Shown: positions 13,241-25,494, counted from the stretch's first letter. The stretch is 64,000 nt of DNA from Bidens hawaiensis (GCA_021521415.1 JAIQDT010003564.1:186001-250000); one strand, 5' to 3'. The notes: generated by a model not told the origin, from the sequence alone. Program-made: numbers and translations.

Positions 13241-13348
13241 TCAATCTCTTACAAAGTGATGTCTGATTTCATTTTTCTTGGTCTTTGAGTGTTGAACTGG
13301 ATTCTTAACAATGAACAAAGCAGCATTATTATCTATGAATATAGGATG
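13241..13348 (-). pseudogene. Left remainder of the array unit split by gypsy 1
   Basis: Holds the IDNNAAL to HHFVRD part of the RNase H fragment. The frame runs on into the gypsy LTR (to 13459), but that extension is only LTR sequence. The missing N-terminal part resumes at 24838. Confidence 0.85.
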
Positions 13349-15456
13349 TTTATTGTAACGATTCCGACGAAACCAGGTATACCCTAACCGGTAGACGATA
13401 CTTACGTCATATGTAATGTCTGGTACATGAGTTACCATGGTAATTATACGAGAATACATGGTTCATTGTATTGATTGTACGTGAATATATAATTCACCGT
13501 ATTGAATATGCGATCAAACGATCGATAGTTATTGAAACCCGAATGAATCGAGGGTTCAATTATAGACGAGATATATGGTATTTAGTGATGTTACGAAGTA
13601 TTAAAGCTTCGGGATAAGTGGATTAAAGCACAGAAAAAGGATTTCGATTTAATAGTACGTCGGTACGTTAAACGAAACCTTTAATACCAAACCGAGCAAG
13701 AGACGATCGATCAAGCCGAAAAAGATGCGTAATAACTAATAATATGACGTTTTAAGTTAATAAATGTCATGGTTTAAGTTTTTAAATCGGTTTTATATAA
13801 ATTTCATTTTTTAGCCGAAAAACGACCGTTTTAGCCTCGTTTTAAGCCGAATTAAACATTTAACCGAAAAACGAACTGAACCAGATTATCCAAAACATTA
13901 TCCGGATTACGAGAATCCAAATATGTGGCTAATATTGGAGAGGTGGGTCCCACCTCACCCCCCACACTACTCCGATCGGAATGAGGGGGTTAACCCCATT
14001 CCATTCTTTCTTTTTTCACAAACACAAATCCAACAATCCTTCAAACCTCTCAACCTTTGAACTAAAAACCCGAGATTCTAGCAAGAAAAAAAAACCGAGG
14101 TAAAATCGTGTTATTTACGTGTTCATATTCGTTTCTTGAGTTGGTTTGCAAGAAAATGAGGTTTCAATGATGAAAACCGATTCTTGCATGATCAAGTGAT
14201 GTATACGGGTTATACAAAGGATCTTGGTCCAAGAAAGGAGTTAAACGAATCAAAAACGAATTTTTACGGTTAAATCTTTGTTTTCGGAATCATAACCGAA
14301 ACCATGAAAGAAATGGCTTGATCGTGAGTGTAACTTGCTTGGTATTGTGGTATGTTGATTGTAGGCTCTGTATTTAGTGGTAGATAAGGCGGAAAGACGA
14401 GTTTGTGGCTCGTAGTGGCGGAAAACGAAAGGTTTATTCGGTTATGTTCAGTTTTGGGAAATTTGGACAGATTGTTGATGCTTTAGAGTTAGGTCATGAA
14501 ATTTTACAGAGGTGTTAAACACATGCAAATATGAGTTCTGTGAATTGTTGGTAATTTTTGGATAAAGGATGAATATTTGGTGAATTTAGTGCTCGGTTTT
14601 GGCCAAAACTGGTGAAAAATAGTTAAATATCATGAAAAATTCTGGAAAATTGCAGATAAGCTTTTCATATCATTTATAAGTCACACAAAACATTTGAGGT
14701 CCGTTGGAGAAGTCTAAGTAGGCTTTTCAGTTAAACGAGTTCTAGGGATTTCTAGCTCGGTTTTAGTAAAAAGGGCATGTAAAAGAATATTTTGGTTCTG
14801 GAAAAATTACAGGGGACTATGTGGATGGCAGGGGACATTCAGGAAAAATTTGGGATTTTTCTAAGATCGTTTGGTATTTACGACATATTTAGTGTTTAAA
14901 TGGTGTTAAAAATAGATAAATAAATTTTAAATATAAGAATTAATTTTGGAAATATTTTTATAAAATTCCCCACTGTTAAAAAGTGATTTGTGCAAAATTT
15001 CAAGATCCGAGAGTAAACGGATAATTATTTGTGCTAATTATCAAACTTTTAAAGTTAAAACGCGTAAACCGGTGAAGTTCGCTTAAGCGAGCTGACTGGT
15101 GTATAAAAACCCTAAAAATGAGCTATTTTCATATAAATGAGTTAGACAAGTAAAAATAAATCATCCGAAAATAATTCGGATGATTTGAGTAATTTTAACC
15201 TATTTTAACAGTTTCCGGTACGCCAAAGACGGAAACGGGTCCCGCGGCCAATCGGGACGTCTAAACCGAGCTATAATTTCACATCTTTAATTAAATTATC
15301 AGTCAACCACTATTTTCGGGTCGTGTGTGACCAAACTCATTTTTGAAACATAAAAACGGATAACCGTGCTAGGCACGCAAAACGAGAAAAACGACTAATA
15401 GTAGCTGTGACCATGGAACTCTAAACGACATCACAATCTGAGTCCGGAGAAGTGTT

Positions 15457-15512
15457 TCTGGGTTAACCTTGCCCCCAGAACGGGTACAGTGCTGGGTTAA
15501 CAGTGTCCCCAG
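15457..15512 (+). repeat. First pair of LTR hairpin motifs
   Basis: Two adjacent inverted repeats: 15457-15479 (TCTGGG paired with CCCAGA) and 15492-15512 (CTGGG paired with CCCAG). Each encloses the core GGTTAAC. The same pair is at 23889-23944 in the other LTR. Confidence 0.8.
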
Positions 15513-15798
15513 ATGTACTAGTTGATACGGTTAAAAGATTATATAAACAATAAGTGTATAATAACGATCTTAGGGATCATATTACAGATTGGACGCGTTA
15601 ATTGATAATGATTGTTGTTACCTGCTTGCATGTGCTAAGGTGAGTTTCACGAGCCCCTTTTTCTGAATTGTTTTCAAATATTTTCCCGGGGCGGAAAGCA
15701 TGTTACTATTGAAATGTTTAAATACATACTGAACGCATGGATTTGCGTGTATTTATAAATATTTGATTGTACGGGAATCGTACGGAATGGGTACAGGA

Positions 15799-16038
15799 CT
15801 GGGTTAACAGTGTCCCCAGATGTCTTTTGAAGTGTTTCCGGGTTAACATTGCCCCCGGAGTGAGTACAGTACTGGGTTAACAGTGTCCCCAGGGGTCCCT
15901 AGAAGTGTTTCCGGGTTAACATTGCCCCCGGAGTGAGTACAGTACTGGGTTAACAGTGTCCCCAGGGGTCCCTAGAAGTGTTTCAGGGTTAACATTGCCC
16001 CCGGAGTGAGTACAGTACTGGGTTAACAGTGTCCCCAG
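15799..16038 (+). repeat. 73 bp tandem repeat of alternating LTR hairpins
   Basis: Type A hairpins (CTGGG...CCCAG, 21 nt) start at 15799, 15872, 15945 and 16018. Type B (CCGGG...CCCGG, 21 nt) start at 15838, 15911 and 15984. Both recur at exactly 73 bp. The type B copy at 15984 has CAGGG, one mismatch in the stem. The stem differences between A and B are complementary (T-A against C-G). Confidence 0.85.
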
Positions 16039-16404
16039 ATAATATTATATTATGATATGGATTTATCATGGTTTACTCAAATTGTGAAACTCACCAACTA
16101 TTCGTAGTTGACCCGATTTCTCACATGCTTTTCAGGTACAATTAAGATGAAGTGATTGCTTACGTGCTAAGTGCTTGATGTGTGTAAGATTTGCGTGCAG
16201 GGTGTTAGGAAACATTATAACAAATAGAATTGTGTATCGTATTGTATGATGTGTGTATCACCTAGACGGTAATGAAATACAAGATAATGTAATTTGAAGT
16301 ATATTATTGTATTCAGTTTTCTTTATAAACAATGTGGTTGATATCAGAGGTGTCTGTTGCATCCCGTTTACGTTTTCGCTGCGGTTGCGGGGTGTTACAG
16401 AACT

Positions 16405-16418
16405 TGGTATCAGAGCCA
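16405..16418 (+). other. Primer-binding site of gypsy 1 (initiator tRNA-Met)
   Basis: TGGTATCAGAGCCA, 5 nt after the LTR end; perfect complement of the usual plant initiator-Met tRNA 3' end. Confidence 0.95.
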
Positions 16419-18120
16419 TTGGTTATAAAAGAATTAGGATGTCTTTAAAAGATACCTAAAATATAACCAGTAGCTCAAGTATTATAGGATCTGAATATCA
16501 ACTAATAATTTATAGTGACGAGGTCTGGATGAACTCGGATGGACAAGTGAGTTATTATGGTCCGGAACATAATAACAGGTTTGTCCGCACGAGGGAGTTC
16601 AGGGGAAATCACGGGGTACATTAATAGGTAAAAAATGGCAACATATGTGTAAAGTATATAATATTATTTATACGTGCTAATGTGTATATATATAGATGTA
16701 CATATCTTGTGGGTACACGAATTGAGAAATAGGACCCGGATAAGGAACCGGGGGATGAAATAATAAAAGTACTGAGGGTGCTGAAAATTTCTAGAGCATC
16801 GGTTGATGATAAGTCTGACTTATCGGGCAATAGTTATGTTAGTACCGAGTTAGATCTCCCGTTTGACAGTAACCAGAAATATCTAGTAACCGTCACTCCC
16901 AACCAAAATTGATAAATCCCTTACCCTACCAATACCGGCACCGTATATCCTAATAACCCCTGTGTTCACCCGCACCGCCGACCCTCACGTACGGATGGAC
17001 CTGTATCTGAACCCATTCTTATTCCATTAAGGTAAAGGAGTAAATAAATAAATAAATAAAATAAAATAAAATAAAATAATATATAGAAATATATATATAT
17101 GTATTGCTCACTCACAAACATATGAGACAGACCAACTTCAGATCGAGAATTACCGATTTTAGCAAACCTAGAACGCCTGAGGACATTGACTGAGCAAGTG
17201 TAGAGTTTCCCATAATAGTAATTAATAATATTTGAAGGCAACCCATGTTGCGCAATTACCTTGAACCTTGCAACTCCCTATGTTATCCTTACATCCGTTA
17301 GATGTCTACACCCATGTATGCTCGAATAGAATGATTACCTATACACAAAGAAGTGTTGGAATCATTATAGCATAGTTGGTTGTTCGTTCGTAGGAGGTAT
17401 ACTGTGTATGCCGGATATACGAATAAACACGGATATTATAACTCCATGGTATGTAATCGTTTGGTGCTCACGGTGAGCATGTATCGGTTATGCTGACATG
17501 CAGAAGGATATTGAAATCAAGCATATTAAACATTGATCTTTGTTGAGAAAGATCTCTATGTCAGTTGGTGACAAGGGTTATGAAGCGTATTTAAACGTTA
17601 ACCGATGTCAGGTTAAGTCCGTATGTTACTATATTGTGGGACATATATATATACTAGATACTGGTATGTGTAATTTGTATGATAATATTTGGGGTGTATG
17701 TGTACCTGTTGTTATGTTTGAGCTGGTAACGAGTTATACGGTGAGATTAGTATTGATTACTGCGTACGGGATGAGTACGGCAGATTGACATAAAAAGAGT
17801 AACTCCAATTATGGAGATTGATATGATTTAGTTGATTGCTCAAGGATAGCAGATGATGATACCGAATGTTGTATCACAGATCACTGCTAGTGTTGATGCA
17901 AAGGTGATCACAGGATTATAGATCGAGCAATCACATGATTATGAATATTTCAATCCTTAGTGGTATTACTAAGAGTGATAATGTCCCACCGAATACTATT
18001 ATAACTACAAGTACTAGTTATAAACTAAACATGAATAGTAGTCGTAATGAATTAGATCCGGTATGAGGGATATGTTTGTTGGTTGTGTTAAGGAAATTAT
18101 TAATAGTTGACTGATGGTAA
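16419..18120 (+). other. Gypsy 1 leader, no preserved coding sequence
   Basis: About 1.7 kb between primer site and gag traces. The first 250 bp resemble the leader of gypsy 2 (both have ccattggttataaa, tccggaac.taataacag and ggcaacatac/atgtg blocks), so the two elements are related. It holds a taaa/taaaa simple repeat at about 17038-17098. The open frames at 16621-16830, 16966-17241 and 17540-17788 have no recognisable product. Confidence 0.6.
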
Positions 18121-18990
18121 AGGGAGGAATGGATTAGCGAGTGGACAGAAAAGATCGAAATGGTTAAGGATGTTGGTAAGAGTCTAGAACATTGTGTAGT
18201 AAAATATGCTACAGATATGTTGGTAGATTATGATGTATCGTGATGGAACACGATGGTACAAAATTATAATTAGAAAGTTATTACTCAGATGATATGGTCA
18301 GAATTTAATATTCTGGTGCTAGAGTACTTTATTTCGAGTAATTAAGTTCAGAGATTGGAGACTGAGCTATGGAAGATAGAAATGTTGTGTGCTGATCACT
18401 TAGAACACGCTAATCGTTTGAAGGAATTGTCATGTCTGGTAACATGGCTAATTACTCCTGAAACTAAGCGAAGTGAGCGCCATATTGGGGATTAACTCCA
18501 TCGATAAGGAGTATAGTCAACCCTGTAAAATATACAACTTTTGGAAGGGTTGTGTCACAAGCCAACCTTGATATATTTGACTCTATGGGAAGCGGAATGG
18601 AAGGACGTTAGGTGAAACGTCGAGTGTTAAAGAAGAGAAATGATAAAGGAAGAAGAATGTCGAGTGATAGTAGGCCACAGGTGTGGTAAAGATGGACGTA
18701 ATGCCACAATTGTAGAACCAAGTGAAGCCATGTGAACCGACAACCCCAACCCATTCGTGTACAACCACTCCGAACCCAACAACTTCAATAACAATCCATC
18801 CAAAGAAATCAAATTATGCCAAACAGTTGTACTTGCTATGAATGTGGCAGTACAGAACGTTACAAGAGAAATTGCCCAAAGTGAACCAAGGTGTTGTTGG
18901 AAGATGAACCTCATGACAAGCATCAACCTCTGATCAAGCAAGGAGCCGTGCTTTTGTGAGTAATTCAAATAAAGCACGTCATGATCCAAA
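18121..18990 (+). pseudogene. Decayed gag of gypsy 1
   Basis: Scattered wording of a plant Ty3-gypsy Gag: a WNTMVQ-like stretch near 18245, RLETELWKIEM near 18357, then a zinc-knuckle remnant near 18833-18880 (C-Y-E-C-G ... N-C-P-K). The knuckle histidine is replaced by Arg (CGT). Numerous stops interrupt the frame throughout. Gag would build the particle and bind RNA; this copy cannot make one. Confidence 0.7.
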
Positions 18991-19139
18991 AGTGGTATTA
19001 AGTACGTTGTAGTTTTAAATCAATAGACTTCAGTGATAATTTTTACGGTCGTCGATAGAAGTTAGTTCCCGTTAACCTCCTATCATTTGGAAAGATACCG
19101 ATTAAGTGAAACTATAGAACCCTATACTGTAGAATCGCT

Positions 19140-19300
19140 AACGTAAAGCAAAGAAGTTTTGACGTAATAGTTAGCATGGATTGGCTAACTCAACATGAAG
19201 CAGAAATCAAATATGAAAAGAAGATGATTAGAAGCTCTCTTTCGGACGATGAAGCGATTAAATACAGAGAAAAGTGTACGGTATTATGTTGCCACTCTAA
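19140..19300 (+). pseudogene. Decayed protease/linker region of gypsy 1
   Basis: A readable stretch, FDVIVSMDWLTQHEAEIKYE, at about 19157-19216 matches the conserved segment between the aspartic protease and RT of plant gypsy elements (usual core GMDWL). The protease catalytic DSGA motif is not recognisable upstream. Confidence 0.7.
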
Positions 19301-19339
19301 TCTCATCTTGAGATGTTATAATATTTACGACAAGAAGAC

Positions 19340-20083
19340 GTGGTGTATTTAACAAACGTGATTGCCAAAGTATTTAAAAGAAAACATATAGAAGATGTTC
19401 TGGTGATACTTAGATATCCAGAAGTTTTCCCAGAAGAACTTCCTGGATTACCGCCAACCCGACAGGTCGAATTCAGAATCGATTTAATACCTCAAGCTGG
19501 CCCTGTTGCTAAAGCATCCTACCGACTTGCACCGTCCGAGATGCAAGAATTATTCAATCAGTTACAAGAATTGTTGGATAAGGTTTTATACGACCTAGTT
19601 AGTCACCATGGGGTGCACCAGAGTTATTTGGGAAATGAAGGACGGAAGTGTTAGGATATGTATTGATTAGGGAGAATTGAATAAAGTGACGATCAAGAGT
19701 AGGTACTCACTTCTTCGAAGTGAATGATCTGTTTAACCAACTGCAAAGGGCGATTTATCTTTAGAAAATTGATCTTATATATAGTTATCACCAAATGAAA
19801 AATCCAAGAGGAGGACGTTGCAGCAACAGCGTTGCGGACTCGCTACGGCCATTATGAATTCTTATTCATGTCGTTCGGGTTAACAAATGCGCAGGCAGTA
19901 TTCATGGAACTCATGAATCGAGTCTGTAAACCTTACTTTGACAAATTTGTCATAGCATTCATTGATGATATTTTGATATATTCGCAACGTAAAGAAGAGC
20001 ACGAACGACGATTAAGGAAAATTGTGGAAGTGTTAAAGCAAGAAGAGCTATACGCGAAGTTTTCAAAATGTGATTTTGAATAA
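19340..20083 (+). pseudogene. Broken reverse transcriptase of gypsy 1
   Basis: 19340-19654 reads the RT entry (FPEELPGLPPTRQVEFRIDL and YRLAPSEMQEL). 19832-20083 reads the palm ([20 protein letters not shown]) and the catalytic box FIDDILIYS at 19958-19984. About 180 bp between them are out of frame (stops near 19655-19830), so the fingers segment is destroyed although both catalytic Asp of the DD box survive. Confidence 0.9.
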
Positions 20084-20189
20084 AGAAGGCATAATCCCTT
20101 GGTCATGTTGTAAAGCAACAAAGATTTCACAAATATCCAAATAAGATAGAAACCATTAAAATTGTGCCAAGCGCCGATTTTAAGTCTCC

Positions 20190-20707
20190 CCGATGGAGAC
20201 GATGGTTTTGTCGCGTATTGTGACGCATCGCGTAAAGGGTTAGGATGCGTGTTGACGCGGTATATTAAGGTTATAGCCTATGCTTCCCGACAGTTAAAAG
20301 TACACGAGTAAAATTACACTACTCACGACTTAGAACTGGGAGCGGTTATCTTCGCACTTAAAATGTGGAGACATTATCTCTACGATACGAAGTGCACCAT
20401 CTTCACCGATCATAAAAGTTTGCAGCACATATTTGATCAGAAGGAACTGAATATGAGGCAACGAAGATGGGTCGAGTTGTTAAGCGATTATGACTGTGAC
20501 ATCCGTTATCACCCTGGCAAGGCTAACGTCGTAGCCGATGCCTTGAGTAAGAAAGATCGGGTTAAGCCATTGCGAGTGCGAGTGCTGGGGATGATAGTCC
20601 AGTCGAACCTGATTCGAGTCGCTCAACGTGAGGCGTTGAAAGAGGAACAATTGGAAAAGAAGGAACCTTACGGCAATGAGGAGAATTTCGAACAGCGCGT
20701 GGACTAA
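20190..20707 (+). pseudogene. Broken RNase H of gypsy 1
   Basis: YCDASRKGLGC (about 20217-20249, first Asp), HDLELGAV (Glu), [12 protein letters not shown] and [19 protein letters not shown] are in the usual order. A TAA (about 20309) interrupts the segment before HDLELG. From 20363 the frame is open to 20707. Confidence 0.9.
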
Positions 20708-21774
20708 ATTCTCTACTTCAAAAATCGGGTTTGGATCTCGACCCTCCATGACCTTCGTGAATTAATCATTGACGAAGCGCATAGATCGAAATAATCCATA
20801 CATCCGGGATCGGATTTGACTATTGATGATACGGATATTTGAAAGGATTTTTATTAATGGTCGAGTTTGGAGAAAGATATGGTTACGTGTGTTGGTGAAT
20901 ATTGAGTTATGCAGGAGATAAGGCTGCACACCGAAAACCCTAGGGAACGCCTCAACGACAGAAAATTCGCCAATGATAGTGGGAATAAATTACAATGAAT
21001 TCTTGCCCAAATTCCTGATGGTGAAATGGTATCTCGTCGTGGAGTACCATTTTCAATTATCTCAGATCAAAATAGTCATCCTACTTCCATTATTGGAAGG
21101 CGGGGAAGGAAGCATCGAGAGCTTGAAGCTTTCTATGGGTGAAGTAATTATCACCAATTTGTTAAATTGAAAATGGGCGTCAATCAAGCCATAAGATTTG
21201 AATTGATTCGAGAAACAACCAATCGGATTTATAATATTTAAGACAAGTTGAAAGCAGCGCGTGATTGGCAAAGGGTTTATGCCAACGTTCAAAGGAAACT
21301 GTTGTCACTGAATAGATGTGACAAGGCATTCTAAGGCATCACCTTAGAGAGAGGTGATATGAGGTTTGGCAAAACCGAAAATAGCTTCTTAATATATTGG
21401 ACCCCATGAGAACTATCTCCATGATTGGTCATTTAGTTTATCGATTAAAGTACTCCAGGGGCTAAGTACTATACATGATATTTTGCCATGTATACAGATT
21501 GAAAAGTGCCTAAGCGATGAGGCAACGAAAGTACTAGTAATAGAGGTACTCATAGAAGACATGCTTGATATCATAACTAATTCCGTAGAGATAGTAGACG
21601 GGAAAACTAAACAGTTTGGACATACCAAGCTTTATTAATTAAGATTAAGTGGAATTCACAGCGAGGACCAGATTATACTTGGTAACGCGAGGGTGAATTC
21701 TGAAGGAAAAACCCCCCACCTTTCTCTCGAAAGGAGATAGTGGGCGTGTAAAATTTCGAGGACGAAATTTCTTA
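20708..21774 (+). pseudogene. Decayed integrase of gypsy 1
   Basis: Recognisable pieces in order: LHDLRELIIDEAHRSK then a stop (about 20733-20790), RRGVPFSIISDQNS in the catalytic core (about 21030-21075), a KLKAARDWQRVYA-like stretch (about 21245-21285), and IKIKWNSQRGPDYTW (about 21641-21685) near the C-terminus. Many stops and shifts lie between them. No chromodomain could be made out. Confidence 0.8.
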
Positions 21775-21786
21775 ACGGGGGGAGAA
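21775..21786 (+). other. Polypurine tract of gypsy 1
   Basis: ACGGGGGGAGAA directly before the 3' LTR, preceded by the block ttcgaggacgaaatttctta, which is shared with gypsy 2. Confidence 0.9.
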
Positions 21787-23888
21787 TGTAACGATTCCGA
21801 CGAAACCAGGTATACCCTAACCGGTAGACGATAGTTACGTCATATGTAATGTCGGGTACATGAGTTACCATGGTAATTATACGAGAATACATGGTTCATT
21901 GTATTGATTGTACGTGAATATATAATTCACCGTATTGAATATGCGATCAAACGATCGATAGTTATTGAAACCCGAATGAATCGAGGGTTCAATTATAGAC
22001 GAGATATATGGTATTTAGTGATGTTACGAAGTATTAAAGCTTCGGGATAAGTGGATTAAAGCACAGAAAAAGGATTTCGATTTAATAGTACGTCGGTACG
22101 TTAAACGAAACCTTTAATACCAAACCGAGCAAGAGACGATCGATCAAGCCGAAAAAGATGCGTAATAACTAATAATATGACGTTTTAAGTTAATAAATGT
22201 CATGGTTTAAGTTTTTAAATCGGTTTTATATAAATTTCATTTTTTAGCCGAAAAACGACCGTTTTAGCCTCGTTTTAAGCCGAATTAAACATTTAACCGA
22301 AAAACGAACTGAACCAAATTATCCAAAACATTATCCGGATTACGAGAATCCAAATATGTGGCTAATATTGGAGAGGTGGGTCCCACCCCACCCCCCACAC
22401 TACTCCGATCGGAATGAGGGGGTTAACCCCATTCCATTCTTTCTTTTTTCACAAACACAAATCCAACAATCCTTCAAACCTCTCAACCTTTGAACTAAAA
22501 ACCCGAGATTCTAGCAAGAAAAAAAACCGAGGTAAAATCGTGTTATTTACGTGTTCATATTCGTTTCTTGAGTTGGTTTGCAAGAAAATGAGGTTTCAAT
22601 GATGAAAACCGATTCTTGCATGATCAAGTGATGTATACGGATTATACAAAGGATCTTGGTCCAAGAAAGGAGTTAAACGAATCAAAAACGAATTTTTACG
22701 GTTAAATCTTTGTTTTCGGAATCATAACCGAAACCATGAAAGAAATGGCTTGATCGTGAGTGTAACTTGCTTGGTATTGTGGTATGTTGATAATAGGCTC
22801 TGTATTTAGTGGTAGATAAGGCGGAAAGACGAGTTTGTGGCTCGTAGTGGCGGAAAACGAAAGGTATATTCGGTTATGTTCGGTTTTGGGAAATTTGGAC
22901 AGATTGTTGATGCTTTAGAGTTAGGTCATGAAATTTTACAGAGGTGTTAAACACATGAAAATATGAGTTCTGTGAATTTTTGGTAATTTTTGGATAAAGG
23001 ATGAATATTTGGTGAATTTAATGCTCGGTTTTGGCCAAAAATGGTGAAAAATAGTTAAATATCATGAAAAAATCTAGAAAATTGCAGATAAGCTTTTCAT
23101 ATCATGTATAAGTCACACACAAAATATTAGGTCCGTTGGAGAAGCCTAAGTAGGCTTTTCGGTTAAACGAGTTCTAGGGATTTCTAGCTCGGTTTTAGTA
23201 AAAAGGGTATGTAAAAGAATATTTTGGTTCTGGAAAAATTACAGGGGACTATGTGGATGGCAGGGGACATCCAGGAAAAATTTGGGATTTTTCTAAGATC
23301 ATTTGGTATTTACGACATATTTAGTGTTTAAATGGTGTTAAAAATAGATAAATAAATTTTAAATATAAGAATTAATTTTGGAAATATTTTTATAAAATTC
23401 CCCACTGTTAAAAAGTGATTTGTGCAAAATTTCAAGATCCGAGAGTAAACGGATAATTATTTGTGCTAATTATCAAACTTTTAAAGTTAAAACGCGTAAA
23501 CCGGTGAAGTTCGCTTAAGCGAGCTGACTGGTGTATAAAAACCCTAAAAATGAGCTATTTTCATATAAATGAGTTAGACAAGTAAAAATAAATCATCCGA
23601 AAATAATTCGGATGATTTGAGTAATTTTAACCTATTTTAACAGTTTCCGGTACGCCAAAGACGGAAACGGGTCCCGCGGCCAATCGGGACGTCTAAACCG
23701 AGCTATAATTTCACATCTTTAATTAAATTATCAGTCAACCACTATTTTCGGGTCGTGTGTGACCAAACTCATTTTTGAAACATAAAAACGGATAACCGTG
23801 CTAGGCACGCAAAACGAGAAAAACGACTAATAGTAGTTGTGATCATGGAACTCTAAACGACATCACAATCTGAGTCCGGAGAAGTGTT

Positions 23889-23944
23889 TCTGGGTTAACC
23901 TTGCCCCCAGAACGGGTACAGTGCTGGGTTAACAGTGTCCCCAG
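23889..23944 (+). repeat. First pair of hairpin motifs, 3' LTR copy
   Basis: 23889-23911 (TCTGGG/CCCAGA) and 23924-23944 (CTGGG/CCCAG), as in the 5' LTR. Confidence 0.8.
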
Positions 23945-24230
23945 ATGTACCAGTTGATACGGTTAAAAGATTATATAAACAATAAGTGTATAATAACGAT
24001 CTTAGGGATCATATTACAGATTGGACGCGTTAATTGATAATGATTGTTGTTACCTGCTTGCATGTGCTAAGGTGAGTTTCACGAGCCCCATTTTCTGAAT
24101 TGTTTTCAAATATTTTCCCGGGGCGGAAAGCATGTTACTATTGAAATGTTTAAATACATACTGAACGCATGGATTTGCGTGTATTTATAAATATTTGATT
24201 GTACGGGAATCGTACGGAATGGGTACAGGA

Positions 24231-24470
24231 CTGGGTTAACAGTGTCCCCAGATGTCTTTGGAAGTGTTTCCGGGTTAACATCGCCCCCGGAGTGAGTACA
24301 GTACTGGGTTAACAGTGTCCCCAGGGGTCCCTAGAAGTGTTTACGGGTTAACATTGCCCCCGGAGTGAGTATAGTACTGGGTTAACAGTGTCCCCAGGGG
24401 TCCCTAGAAGTGTTTCCGGGTTAACATTGCCCCCGGAGTGAGTACAATACTGGGTTAACAGTGTCCCCAG
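24231..24470 (+). repeat. 73 bp hairpin repeat, 3' LTR copy
   Basis: Type A at 24231, 24304, 24377, 24450; type B at 24270, 24343, 24416. The copy at 24343 has ACGGG (one stem mismatch). The mismatch sits in a different repeat from the one in the 5' LTR, so both arose after insertion. Confidence 0.85.
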
Positions 24471-24837
24471 ATAATATTATATTATGATATGGATTTATCA
24501 TGGTTTACTCAAATTGTGAAACTCACCAACTATTCGTAGTTGACCCGATTTCTCACATGCTTTTCAGGTACAATTAAGATGAAGTGATTGCTTACGTGCC
24601 TAAGTGCTTGATGTGTGTAAGATTTGCGTGCAGGGTGTTAGGAAACATTATAACAAATAGAATTGTGTATCGTATTGTATGATGTGTGTATCACCTAGAC
24701 GGTAATGAAATACAAGATAATGTAATTTGAAGTATATTATTGTATTCAGTTTTCTTTATAAGCAATGTGGTTGATATCAGAGGTGTCTGTTGCATCCCGT
24801 TTACGTTTCCGCTGCGGTTGCGGGGTGTTACATTTAT

Positions 24838-25056
24838 GTAATTCATGCCATAATCCAGCAGTTGATTCTGAATCCCAAGAATTTTTGCACAGTAGGCAGA
24901 TGCAACAATGTACTCACCTTCAGCAGTTGAGATTGACACAGAAGTGTGCTTCTTGCATTGCCATGACACTAGCCTATCTCCCAGAAATTGACATCCTCCT
25001 GATGTTGACATCCTACTCATGCCGCATACATCAGACTTAACGTAATGAACATTCAA
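24838..25056 (-). pseudogene. Right remainder of the split array unit (landmark 24910)
   Basis: Carries MNVHYVKSD, STSGG and STAEGEYIV up to LLDYGMNYIN. There the frame crosses the target duplication into the gypsy LTR (to 24691) and stops being RNase H. Together with 13241-13348 it rebuilds one 770 bp unit. Confidence 0.85.
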
Positions 25057-25494
25057 GACATATAATGCATAGTCTATCCTATCCTAATCATATCATCAAT
25101 TAAGATTATCCACATAATCAAGACCCCATGTAAGCACACAAATAGGTCATTTCTAAATAAAAGTAAACACACTTATCCTGATATCATACACATTCACTGT
25201 CTTTAAACCTAAGTATCATAGACACCAAAGTCACACAAATTTTTATATAAGGTACAAATCAGTTAACAACAAACAAAGATTCACACATCAGGCATAACTC
25301 ACTCATCAAGACCTTCAGAAGAATAGTCAGTTAGCATAATGAGCACACATCCTTAATCAGAATTCATCAGAGTTGATCATTCCCAAGGCTTTCAGGAGAA
25401 AGTGGAATCTAGTTCTATCTATTGGCTTGGTGAATAGGTCAGCCAAGTTGTCACTAGTGTCAACTCTTTTCGTTTCGATGAGACCTGTCTCACT

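Larger units (their letters stand above)
1134..13353 (-). repeat. Satellite array, part 1: 770-771 bp units derived from Ty1-copia RNase H and 3' UTR
   Basis: The landmark gtactcagcttcagcag (antisense of the STAEAEY motif region) recurs at 1134, 1905, 2565, 3325, 4085, 4855, 5625, 6396, 6490, 7261, 8032, 8802, 9572, 10343, 11114, 11885 and 12656. Spacing is 770-771 bp from 4085 on, 660-771 bp in the first units, and 94 bp at one scar (6396 to 6490). Read on the minus strand, a unit runs from STSGGCQFLGDRLVSW through STAEAEY, FIDN and ADLFTKP to the pol stop. About 340 bp of non-coding 3' sequence follow, then the next unit's RNase H. The N-terminal RNase H segment with its first catalytic aspartate is missing. 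The leftmost units are the most divergent. Confidence 0.95.
13354..16399 (+). mobile_element. 5' LTR of gypsy 1 (3046 bp)
   Basis: Starts TGTAACGATTCC and ends GGGGTGTTACA. Contains the hairpin arrays at 15457-15512 and 15799-16038. The only open frames inside are short and unrecognised. The matching LTR is 21787-24832. Confidence 0.95.
21787..24832 (+). mobile_element. 3' LTR of gypsy 1 (3046 bp)
   Basis: Same ends and length as the 5' LTR. Differences seen by eye are mostly single substitutions (for example 21829, 22316) plus one-base homopolymer changes that balance out. Contains the same hairpin arrays. Confidence 0.95.
13349..24837 (+). mobile_element. Gypsy 1: complete, coding-dead Ty3-gypsy element nested in the satellite
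   Basis: Structure: TSD TTTAT (13349-13353), 5' LTR, Met primer site, decayed gag-pro-RT-RNase H-integrase in that order, polypurine tract, 3' LTR, TSD TTTAT (24833-24837). The LTRs are both 3046 bp and differ by roughly 1-2 % by eye, so insertion was recent. The coding region is full of stops and frame breaks with no intact domain. The order RT, RNase H, integrase defines Ty3-gypsy; the long LTRs and pol wording suggest a Tekay/Del-type chromovirus, though I see no clear chromodomain. Confidence 0.95.

Noticed and set aside
24691..25056. 121-codon minus-strand frame
   Set aside because: Chimera of satellite RNase H and gypsy LTR sequence across the target duplication, not a gene.
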